Of a stretch of DNA of 12,747 nt, positions 6,992 through 12,746 are shown one piece after another. The stretch's first letter is position 1. The number at the start of each line of letters is the position of its first letter. Location of the stretch: contig JAUYOQ010000028.1 in assembly GCA_030697975.1 (NCBI GenBank), forward strand, positions 1-12,747. The letters are read 5' to 3'. A program made the translations under genes and the position numbers. The DNA is from Nitrosopumilaceae archaeon. GTDB taxonomy: Archaea > Thermoproteota > Nitrososphaeria > Nitrososphaerales > Nitrosopumilaceae. The notes beneath the pieces were generated by a model that was given only the letters and a program-made list of their open reading frames with translations, was not told the DNA's origin and searched no databases.

Positions 6992-8290
6992 ATGGCAGAT
7001 AAACCCCACCTAAACTTGATTGTAACTGGTCATATTGACAACGGCAAGTCAACAACCATGGGTCACTTTCTGATGGACTTGGGCATAATTGATGAAAGAA
7101 CCATCGCCCAACATGCAGCCGAGTCAGAAAAGACAGGAAAAGGTGACACATTCAAGTACGCATGGGTAATGGACAACATAAAAGATGAACGAGAAAGGGG
7201 TATTACAATTGATCTTGCTTTTCAAAAGTTTGAAAGTGCAAAATACTTTTTCACATTAATTGATGCACCTGGTCACAGGGACTTTATCAAAAACATGATT
7301 ACAGGCGCCTCAGAGGCAGATTGTGCAGTTTTGGTTTTGTCTGCAAAGGAAGGAGAAACAGATACTGCCATTGCACCAGGTGGACAGGCAAGAGAGCACG
7401 CATTTTTGTTAAAAACACTTGGCGTAGGTCAATTGATTGTAGCAATTAACAAAATGGATGCCGCAGATTACAAAGAAGATGCATTCAAGTCTGCAAAAGA
7501 TAAGGCAGAAAAGCTAGTAAAGTCAGTAGGCTACAAACTAGAAAATGTTCCAATAATTCCAATTTCTGGCTGGAAGGGAGACAATCTTGTAAAGCCATCA
7601 ACAAACATGCCTTGGTGGAAAGGAAAAACAATGCTTTTAACATTTGATGATTTTACAGTTCCAGAAAAGCCAGTAGGAAAACCATTAAGAGTTCCTATAC
7701 AGGATGTTTATACTATTACAGGAGTAGGAACCGTACCTGTCGGTCGTGTAGAGACAGGAAAGATGAAAGCTAATGACAAAGTAATCATCATGCCATCAGG
7801 GGTAATAGGAGAAATAAAATCAATTGAGACTCATCACACTCAGATGCCATCTGCTGAAGCAGGTGATAACATTGGTTTTAACCTTAGAGGTATTGAGAAA
7901 AAAGATATCAAACGAGGCGATGTCCTTGGCACACCAGACTCACCACCAACGGTCGCAAAAGAATTCAAAGCACAAATTATAGTAATTCATCACCCAACAG
8001 CTATTGCGCCAGGATACACCCCAGTCATGCATGCTCATACTGCACAAGTTGCAGCAACAATAACAGAATTTGAGTCAAAGATCAATCCAGCAACTGGTGC
8101 AGTTGAAGAACAAAATCCAAAATTTCTCAAAGTTGGCGACTCGGCAATTGTAAAGATAAGACCAGTCAGACCAACATGTATTGAAACATTCAAAGACTTT
8201 CCAGAGTTGGGAAGATTTGCACTGCGTGATATGGGTGCAACAATTGCTGCAGGCGTTGTAAAAGAAATCACAGAAGAACACAAGCCGTAG
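6992..8290 (+). CDS. tuf: Translation elongation factor 1-alpha (aEF-1A/EF-Tu)
   Basis: This GTPase brings aminoacyl-tRNA to the ribosome. The 432 residues fit archaeal EF-1 alpha. The G domain (1 to about 220) has G1 GHIDNGKST (13-21), switch I DERERGITID (65-74), G3 DAPGH (91-95), G4 NKMD (153-156) and G5 ISGWKG. Two beta-barrel domains follow (about 225-320 and 325-432). GETDTAIAPGGQ (121-132) has the length of the eocyte/eukaryote insertion, rather than the short form of euryarchaea. G1 has Asn17 where most bacteria and archaea have His; eukaryotic EF-1 alpha has Ser there. The ATG is preceded by AAGGAG. rps10 follows after nine bases, so they form an operon with rpoP close behind. Confidence 0.98.
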   Translation: MADKPHLNLIVTGHIDNGKSTTMGHFLMDLGIIDERTIAQHAAESEKTGKGDTFKYAWVMDNIKDERERGITIDLAFQKFESAKYFFTLIDAPGHRDFIKNMITGASEADCAVLVLSAKEGETDTAIAPGGQAREHAFLLKTLGVGQLIVAINKMDAADYKEDAFKSAKDKAEKLVKSVGYKLENVPIIPISGWKGDNLVKPSTNMPWWKGKTMLLTFDDFTVPEKPVGKPLRVPIQDVYTITGVGTVPVGRVETGKMKANDKVIIMPSGVIGEIKSIETHHTQMPSAEAGDNIGFNLRGIEKKDIKRGDVLGTPDSPPTVAKEFKAQIIVIHHPTAIAPGYTPVMHAHTAQVAATITEFESKINPATGAVEEQNPKFLKVGDSAIVKIRPVRPTCIETFKDFPELGRFALRDMGATIAAGVVKEITEEHKP

Positions 8291-8299
8291 TGTTTTTCT

Positions 8300-8608
8300 A
8301 TGACTCAAACAGCTCGTGTTAAATTAACAAGTACAAGCTTACCAAAATTAGACGGTGTTTGTTCAGAAATAATGGGAATTGGCAAAAAAACTGGCGTTAA
8401 GATAAAGGGACCGACTCCTCTTCCTGTAAAAAAACTAAACATTGTTACAAGAAAGTCTCCATGCGGAAGCGGAACTGAAACTTATGAAAAGTGGGAGCTA
8501 AAAATGCATCGAAGAATAATTAACATAAGCGCAGATGACAAGGCAATAAGACAGCTTATGAGATTGAAAATACCTGATGACGTGTATATAGAACTGTCCT
8601 TAACTTAA
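8300..8608 (+). CDS. rps10: 30S ribosomal protein S10 (uS10)
   Basis: This is a protein of the small ribosomal subunit head. The 102 residues match archaeal/eukaryotic uS10. Recognisable parts are the N-terminal strand ARVKLTSTSLPKLDGVC, the central loop GPTPLPVKKLNIVTRKSPCG (about 38-57), and WELKMHRRIINI (66-77), the counterpart of the FEIRTHKRLIDI region in other S10 proteins. It starts nine bases after the EF-1 alpha stop, without a clear ribosome binding site, so translation probably depends on the upstream gene. The EF-1 alpha/S10 pair is a conserved archaeal arrangement. Confidence 0.97.
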   Translation: MTQTARVKLTSTSLPKLDGVCSEIMGIGKKTGVKIKGPTPLPVKKLNIVTRKSPCGSGTETYEKWELKMHRRIINISADDKAIRQLMRLKIPDDVYIELSLT

Positions 8609-8620
8609 AATCTTGTTAGC

Positions 8621-8630
8621 CTTAAATTAT
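8621..8630 (+). promoter_or_regulatory. TATA-like box of rpoP
   Basis: CTTAAATTAT is centred 25.5 bases before the ATG at 8651. rpoP may thus have its own leaderless promoter in addition to read-through from rps10. Confidence 0.4.
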
Positions 8631-8650
8631 CCAAAAAGTAGCTGAAAAAT

Positions 8651-8863
8651 ATGGTAGACGAATTAGAAAATGAATCACAAGAAGTACAAGCTGAAGAACA
8701 ACCTCAAACTGCAAAATTTGATGTCATCTATTCGTGCTTAAGATGTGGAACAAATGTTGGCAATACTGAGCTAAACAGATTGCCTGAGATAAAGTGCATT
8801 TGTGGCTTTAGAGTATTCACAAAAATTCGTGCTCCAATAGTCAAATCAATAAAAGCAATTTAG
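8651..8863 (+). CDS. rpoP: DNA-directed RNA polymerase subunit P (Rpo12)
   Basis: This is the small zinc-binding subunit of archaeal RNA polymerase (counterpart of eukaryotic Rpb12). The zinc ribbon lies in residues 26-70: YSCLRCG with Cys29 and Cys32, then KCICGFRVF with Cys49 and Cys51, then TKIRAPIVKSIKAI, which closely matches the end of the Sulfolobus subunit. The second pair is CxC instead of the usual CxxC, i.e. one residue shorter. An acidic, Gln/Glu-rich N-terminal extension of about 24 residues precedes the core, which in many archaea begins almost at residue 1. The ATG fits the TATA-like box; no internal Met offers a shorter start. It ends one base before the convergent C2H2 gene's stop. 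Confidence 0.9.
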   Translation: MVDELENESQEVQAEEQPQTAKFDVIYSCLRCGTNVGNTELNRLPEIKCICGFRVFTKIRAPIVKSIKAI

Positions 8864-8864
8864 A

Positions 8865-9062
8865 TTATCTGTCTTTTTTATAGCTGTGAAAGCGTTGAAG
8901 ATGTGTTCGCATGTCTTCCATGTTAGAAAAAGTTCTGTTACATTCTTTGCAATCATATGGCAGATCCTTGTAATGAATAACTTGAGTGTGTTGCATTAGT
9001 TCTTCTTGCTTTGAAAACATCTTCTCACATTGATCACATCGAAATTTTTTAAAAAACCTCAT
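8865..9062 (-). CDS. Two-finger C2H2 zinc-finger protein
   Basis: This 65-residue protein consists almost only of two classical C2H2 fingers. Finger 1 is Cys9-x2-Cys12-x12-His25-x4-His30; finger 2 is Cys38-x2-Cys41-x12-His54-x4-His59. The conserved Phe (16, 45) and Leu/Met (22, 51) core positions are present, and the linker HYKDLPYDC resembles the eukaryotic TGEKPYxC linker. Both ends are basic. It is therefore probably a DNA- or RNA-binding regulator; the target is unknown. It starts six bases after the stop of the triple-zinc gene on the same strand, so the two are likely co-transcribed. Small C2H2 proteins occur in archaea but are less common than CxxC zinc ribbons. Confidence 0.85.
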   Translation of the reverse strand: MRFFKKFRCDQCEKMFSKQEELMQHTQVIHYKDLPYDCKECNRTFSNMEDMRTHLQRFHSYKKDR

Positions 9063-9068
9063 ACAACC

Positions 9069-9476
9069 TTAACCATTTTTTGTTTTTTGTGCATCCCAAC
9101 AATTTTTACACAATTGACCATCTAGACTCCATTTGCTTTTTGGGTTATATCTTAGAAAACCAAGTTTTGCCCCACAAATACAACAAAAGTTCTTCTTTTT
9201 TGTAAAATCTTCTTCTTTTTTGTCAAAACAGCTTTTACACAAAAGACCTGTCATGTCCCACTGCCACCTTGGCTCCCAGAGATCAGTCACTTTGTGTCTT
9301 GTGCCACACGCAACACAGTTTTGATGCACGCTTGCATCGTATGATTCCTTCATTTTGTCAACATAACAATCGCCACAAAGAGGTGACTTGACATTCCATT
9401 CCTTTTTTGCTTTGTGTTTATGTGTTATCTGTTTTTTGCAAACTGTGCAAAACTCAGGTTTTGACTTGAATATCAT
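9069..9476 (-). CDS. Protein with three zinc-ribbon/treble-clef-like repeats
   Basis: The 135 residues contain three copies of one unit: CxxC, about 20-22 residues with a conserved Trp, then CxxC and a basic helix. The cysteines are C10/C13 and C34/C37; C54/C57 and C80/C83; C98/C101 and C123/C126. Trp27, Trp71 or Trp73, and Trp116 occupy equivalent places, and the second pair reads LCxxC in each unit. Each unit can bind one zinc, so three zincs are predicted. I do not recognise a named family; binding nucleic acid or protein is inferred. It is intracellular, with no signal peptide. The ATG at 9476 has no clear promoter of its own; the 41-residue gene ends 30 bases upstream and the C2H2 gene follows after six bases. 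Confidence 0.75.
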   Translation of the reverse strand: MIFKSKPEFCTVCKKQITHKHKAKKEWNVKSPLCGDCYVDKMKESYDASVHQNCVACGTRHKVTDLWEPRWQWDMTGLLCKSCFDKKEEDFTKKKNFCCICGAKLGFLRYNPKSKWSLDGQLCKNCWDAQKTKNG

Positions 9477-9506
9477 ATTAAAGATAAAACAGAAAGAATT
9501 AGGTAA

Positions 9507-9632
9507 TTAGTTTTCGTGTAGGATTTTCTCTATTGCCTGACTTGCATTTACCATTCCATGCTTTTTTGCAAACTCTTCTATGGTTTTGTATTGTTCTTTT
9601 GTAAAACAAATCGGCATTGTTCGTTTTTCCAT
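9507..9632 (-). CDS. 41-residue ribbon-helix-helix-like protein
   Basis: This very short gene runs from ATG at 9632 to TAA at 9507-9509. The sequence begins with a strand-like segment (RTMPICFTKEQ, 4-14), then a helix YKTIEEFAKKHGM (15-27), a turn with Asn29, and a second helix SQAIEKILHEN (31-41). Strand-helix-helix with this length matches the ribbon-helix-helix (Arc/CopG) DNA-binding fold, which works as a dimer. A TATA-like box lies 24.5 bases upstream and a purine-rich stretch (GAAAGAAAGGG) directly precedes the ATG. It heads the set with the triple-zinc and C2H2 genes and is divergent from the LOG-like gene. Met6 is an alternative start. The family call is inference from pattern only. 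Confidence 0.62.
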   Translation of the reverse strand: MEKRTMPICFTKEQYKTIEEFAKKHGMVNASQAIEKILHEN

Positions 9633-9652
9633 GCCCTTTCTTTCAAATCTGA

Positions 9653-9660
9653 TTTAATAT
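9653..9660 (-). promoter_or_regulatory. TATA-like box of the small-protein cluster
   Basis: ATATTAAA on the minus strand is centred 24.5 bases before the ATG at 9632. It is the best promoter candidate for the three minus-strand small genes. Confidence 0.4.
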
Positions 9661-9724
9661 CCTTTACGTTTTGCAAGATCTAAATTTGGAAAGATATTTG
9701 ATATGGGTTTTGTGATCTAACCAA

Positions 9725-10234
9725 GTGGCAAAAAAACGACAAATTTTGGTAATTGGCCATAACGTAAATGGGTGTACGCCAGAACATGAAAAAATTGCAT
9801 ACGAGACAGGAGCAGAAATTGCAAAGTCTGATTCAGTATTGATAACAGGCGGTCTTGGCGGTGTCATGCAAGCAGCATGTCATGGTGCGCACGATGCAGG
9901 AGGATTAACTGTCGGAATAATACCGCAAGATGATTCTTCTCATGCAAATGAATACTGCGATATTGTAATTCCAACTGGAATGGGGCTGACAAGAGACTTT
10001 CTTACAGCTCTTTCTGCAGACGGGGTCATCATAATTGGTGGTGGTTCTGGAACTCTTTCTGAGGTTTGTGCAGCATACATGCACCACAAACCAATGGTAG
10101 CTATCAAAAACATGGGCGGTGCAATTGATGCCTTTATCGACAAGTACATGGATCATAGAAAAAATGTAAAAATTGTAGGTGTTGACACACCAAAAGAGGC
10201 AGTAAAATATATTCTAAAACAAATTTCAATGTAG
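9725..10234 (+). CDS. LOG/TIGR00725-like Rossmann-fold protein
   Basis: This 169-residue protein belongs to the SLOG/LOG superfamily (once called lysine-decarboxylase-like). The N-terminal strand QILVIGHN is followed by LITGGLGGVMQAACHGA (39-55), a nucleotide-phosphate-binding loop, and IIIGGGSGTLSEV (102-114), the counterpart of the PGGxGTxxE motif with Gly in place of Pro. The family includes cytokinin-activating nucleotide hydrolases and a molybdenum-cofactor carrier subgroup. Lacking the exact LOG motif, this one fits the TIGR00725 branch better; its ligand is unknown. The start is GTG at 9725: an ATG at 9702 runs into a stop, and a weak TATA-like GATATTTG lies about 28 bases before the GTG. 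It is divergent from the 41-residue gene and convergent with the dehydrogenase gene. Confidence 0.82.
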   Translation: MAKKRQILVIGHNVNGCTPEHEKIAYETGAEIAKSDSVLITGGLGGVMQAACHGAHDAGGLTVGIIPQDDSSHANEYCDIVIPTGMGLTRDFLTALSADGVIIIGGGSGTLSEVCAAYMHHKPMVAIKNMGGAIDAFIDKYMDHRKNVKIVGVDTPKEAVKYILKQISM

Positions 10235-10252
10235 AAATATTTTCTAGTTATT

Positions 10253-10258
10253 TTTTAG
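10253..10258 (+). terminator. T-run after the LOG-like gene
   Basis: TTTTTT, with TTTT at 10242-10245, lies within the 30 bases between two convergent genes. Archaeal termination commonly uses such T-runs. The assignment is weak. Confidence 0.3.
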
Positions 10259-10264
10259 ATAGTT

Positions 10265-11407
10265 TTACTTCATAGAGACAAGTAAGGGATCTGGCTCGTA
10301 AAACTTGCCATGTTTTGAGGCAAGACCCTCTAACTCTTTTACAATGTTTGAAATTCCATATTCTTTTGCAGTCTCAAATAATGGTTTTTTAAGACCAAGG
10401 CCAAGCTGGGCGGCCTTTTCGATTTCCTGTATGTCGCTTGCCTTGTTTGTTACAAGCCATGCAGCATTGTTTAGTATGTTTGCAACAAGTTGAATTGGAT
10501 TGCATTTTTGTGCCAAATCCTCTGTTAATGGGATCCTTTCGTATTTGTCATCTGAATATTTGTAAAAACCCTCGCCTGATTTTTGTCCCATTTTTTTTTC
10601 ATTGTAAAGCTGTTCTATTTTTGGGTGTGGATTGATTACCTTTTTGTCTCTCTGATGCATCTCAACTGTTGCTTTGTGAATAACATCCATTCCTGTAAAG
10701 TCTGCAAGCTCAAAAATACCCATTGGAAATCCAAGCTTAAACTTGACTGCAGAATCAATCTCTGTTAGCTGATTTTTCTGTCTATCCATAACATAACACG
10801 CTTCATGGACAAGTGGAATAAACAAACGATTTACAATAAAACCTGGAACATCTTTTTTGCACAAAACTGGTTCTTTTTTTACAGACCTTACAAACTCTAC
10901 TGTCTTATCAACAATCTCACTTGATGTCTGCTTTCCAGGTATTACCTCAACAAGCTTCATCAGTTGTGGCGGATTAAAAAAATGAATTCCTATGACCCTG
11001 TTTGGCCTACTAGTTGTATTTGCAATCTCTGTGATTGGAAGTGTGCTAGTATTTGATGCAAATATGACATCGTCACTTGCTACCTTGTCTAACTCGTCAT
11101 AGACTTTTCTTTTTAGGTCCATTATTTCAGGAACTGCCTCTATTACAAGCTGGCAATCCTTTACAGCTTCTTTTAGATCAATAACTGGTTTAATTCTAGA
11201 ATAGATTTGTTCTGCTTGAGATTGTGAAATTTTTTCCTTTGAAACTAGTTTGTCTAGGCTCCATTTTATTTTCTCCATTGCTTTATCCAAAAACTTTTGC
11301 TCAATGTCTCGCAGAACAACATTGTATCCAGACATTGCAGATACTTGGGCTATTCCGTGTCCCATAATGCCTGAGCCAAGAACTGTTATGTTTTTTATCT
11401 CCAACAA
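10265..11407 (-). CDS. hbd: 3-hydroxyacyl-CoA dehydrogenase, probably (S)-3-hydroxybutyryl-CoA dehydrogenase
   Basis: This enzyme oxidises 3-hydroxybutyryl-CoA to acetoacetyl-CoA with NAD, a late step of the thaumarchaeal 3-hydroxypropionate/4-hydroxybutyrate cycle. With the start used here it has 380 residues. The N-terminal domain has GSGIMG (11-16) and Asp34 after the second strand, favouring NAD. Catalytic residues are Ser118, His142 (IHFFNPP), Glu154 and Asn193 (VPGFIVNR). One full C-terminal dimerisation domain (about 190-285) and a second copy (about 300-380) follow. From memory it resembles the Nitrosopumilus enzyme Nmar_1028. The start is uncertain: there is no upstream ATG, and TTG occurs at 11422, 11407 and 11404. 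A TATA-like box centred at 11431.5 predicts transcription starting near 11405, favouring 11407 or 11404. Fatty-acid beta-oxidation is a less likely role. Confidence 0.9.
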   Translation of the reverse strand: MLEIKNITVLGSGIMGHGIAQVSAMSGYNVVLRDIEQKFLDKAMEKIKWSLDKLVSKEKISQSQAEQIYSRIKPVIDLKEAVKDCQLVIEAVPEIMDLKRKVYDELDKVASDDVIFASNTSTLPITEIANTTSRPNRVIGIHFFNPPQLMKLVEVIPGKQTSSEIVDKTVEFVRSVKKEPVLCKKDVPGFIVNRLFIPLVHEACYVMDRQKNQLTEIDSAVKFKLGFPMGIFELADFTGMDVIHKATVEMHQRDKKVINPHPKIEQLYNEKKMGQKSGEGFYKYSDDKYERIPLTEDLAQKCNPIQLVANILNNAAWLVTNKASDIQEIEKAAQLGLGLKKPLFETAKEYGISNIVKELEGLASKHGKFYEPDPLLVSMK

Positions 11408-11427
11408 GATCCGAGATTGCAATATCC

Positions 11428-11435
11428 TTTATAAT
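11428..11435 (-). promoter_or_regulatory. TATA-like box of the 3-hydroxyacyl-CoA dehydrogenase gene
   Basis: ATTATAAA on the minus strand predicts a transcription start near 11405. This places the TTG codons at 11407 or 11404 at the 5' end of the mRNA and argues against the TTG at 11422. Confidence 0.5.
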
Positions 11436-11460
11436 GTATTTTAATGGACGTTAGACATCC

Positions 11461-11468
11461 TTTATAAT
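11461..11468 (+). promoter_or_regulatory. TATA-like box of the recombinase gene
   Basis: TTTATAAT is centred 26.5 bases before the ATG at 11491, a textbook position for a leaderless archaeal transcript. Confidence 0.55.
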
Positions 11469-11490
11469 TTCTAGATATAATATAGAGAAG

Positions 11491-12609
11491 ATGCTAGAAC
11501 AGCGATCTATTCGACTTTTTGAAAATGCGATTAAATCAGAAATCACAAGAAAAGGATACAGGTATCAGCTTGACAAGTTTCTGGAATGGTCGAAAATAAA
11601 AGATTTTGACTCTTTACTAGAAGCTCCTGAAAAAAACATCCAAGAGTTGTTAGAAGATTACATCATGTATCTGAAAAAGAAAGTCTCGCCAAACACAGTT
11701 CCTGTTTACTTTGCCCCCATAGAACTATTCTTTACAATGAATGATGTTGATACAAACTACAAAAAATTAAGAAAACTATTCCCAGCTACAGAAAAAAGTG
11801 CAAGCGGCCGAGCATACACAAGACAAGAAATACAAAAAATTCTCCGCAACGCCAAAACAAAGCGTGGCAGAGCTCTTGTCTTTTTACTTGCATCTTCAGG
11901 GTTAAGAAAGGGCGCAATACCCGGTATCAAATTAAAACACATGAAAAAAATCGATGAAAACTCTTACTCAATACTAATCTACGAAGGGTCAAAACAAGAA
12001 GACTATGTATTTACAACACCAGAGGCGACAATACCAATTGACGAATATCTAGACGAACGAAGAAAGGACGGTGAATACATGGATGGCGAAACCCCGCTTT
12101 TTAGAAATGATTATAGCTTAGGAATTGAAAAGGTAAAGCCCTGTGCTACTGATAGTATCTCAAAACTCACCGGCAGGCTTGTTTCCTGCATAGAACGAAA
12201 GAAAATAACGAAAAGAAGATACGATGTGCAGCAAGAATATGGCTTTCGAAAGTTCTTTTCCACCATAATAAAAAACACGATGGGAATTACGCCTACAATG
12301 ACTGAGAAGCTGATCAACCATATTGGCGTGGTCCAGCTTGACGGTAATTACTTCAAGCCAACAGTTGAGCAAATGTTTGAAGCATACAAAAAAGCAATAC
12401 CGGAACTCACAATAGAGGATTCTGAGCGCTACAAGGTCCAAAACCAGAAACTCCAGGAGCAGCTATCAGAAAAAGAAAAACTTGAAAACACTGTGGAAGA
12501 GCTGAAACTAAAGTTTGACAGGCATGAAATTAAGAGGAATGAACAACTTTCAAAGCAGGAAAAGCGCATCAAAGAGCTTGAAGACCAGATAAAATCTGAT
12601 CGTGTATAG
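11491..12609 (+). CDS. Tyrosine recombinase/integrase with C-terminal coiled coil
   Basis: This is a site-specific DNA recombinase that cuts and rejoins DNA through a 3'-phosphotyrosine link. It has 372 residues. An N-terminal core-binding SAM-like domain spans about 5-90 and the catalytic domain about 105-300. Visible active-site residues are Arg139 (SSGLRKGA), Lys168 (EGSKQED), Arg253 (EYGFRKFF), His277 (INHIG) and nucleophile Tyr287 (GNYFKPT). The usual HxxR of box II is YxxR (Tyr250). Residues about 312-370 form a charged coiled coil with leucines at heptad spacing, absent from the roughly 300-residue Xer proteins. It could be an element integrase or a domesticated recombinase. No tRNA gene or att duplication is visible. 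The ATG at 11491 fits the TATA-like box at 11461-11468. It is divergent from the dehydrogenase and followed by a palindrome at 12653-12695. Confidence 0.9.
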   Translation: MLEQRSIRLFENAIKSEITRKGYRYQLDKFLEWSKIKDFDSLLEAPEKNIQELLEDYIMYLKKKVSPNTVPVYFAPIELFFTMNDVDTNYKKLRKLFPATEKSASGRAYTRQEIQKILRNAKTKRGRALVFLLASSGLRKGAIPGIKLKHMKKIDENSYSILIYEGSKQEDYVFTTPEATIPIDEYLDERRKDGEYMDGETPLFRNDYSLGIEKVKPCATDSISKLTGRLVSCIERKKITKRRYDVQQEYGFRKFFSTIIKNTMGITPTMTEKLINHIGVVQLDGNYFKPTVEQMFEAYKKAIPELTIEDSERYKVQNQKLQEQLSEKEKLENTVEELKLKFDRHEIKRNEQLSKQEKRIKELEDQIKSDRV

Positions 12610-12652
12610 TCTGAAAATTCTTAGGTTATCGTATTATCACCAAAAAACAAAA

Positions 12653-12695
12653 TCACGCAAGGCATTTTGACTAATTTCATGCAAATATTGCGTGA
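12653..12695. repeat. Interrupted palindrome downstream of the recombinase
   Basis: TCACGCAA (12653-12660) and TTGCGTGA (12688-12695) are perfect inverted copies. Inside them, GCAT (12662-12665) and ATGC (12679-12682) pair again. It lies 44 bases after the recombinase stop. It could be a protein-binding site, a hairpin in the 3' UTR or a recombination site; the sequence alone does not decide. Confidence 0.45.
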
Positions 12696-12710
12696 ATCTT
12701 AGAAGAAATT

Positions 12711-12746
12711 TCAGCTAGGCCAATCTTTTGGAACCTCGTTACGTGG
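12711..12746 (-). CDS. Possible 3' end of a minus-strand gene running out of the window
   Basis: Eleven codons ending in TGA (12711-12713) read PRNEVPKDWPS. This has the look of a hydrophilic protein C-terminus convergent with the recombinase. Another minus frame is also open for 22 codons up to a TGA nearer the palindrome, so the frame is not certain. The gene body lies beyond the window. Confidence 0.2.
   Translation of the reverse strand, partial: PRNEVPKDWPS

Larger units (their letters stand above)
11424..11468. repeat. 12-base direct repeat in the dehydrogenase/recombinase divergent promoter region
   Basis: ATCCTTTATAAT occurs at 11424-11435 and again at 11457-11468, 33 bases apart start to start. 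Each copy carries a TATA-like core: the first is positioned for the minus-strand dehydrogenase and the second for the plus-strand recombinase. Confidence 0.6.

Noticed and set aside
12160..12441. 93-codon minus-strand reading frame, Cys- and Phe-rich
   Set aside because: It is opposite the catalytic domain of the recombinase and has no promoter or recognisable motif.
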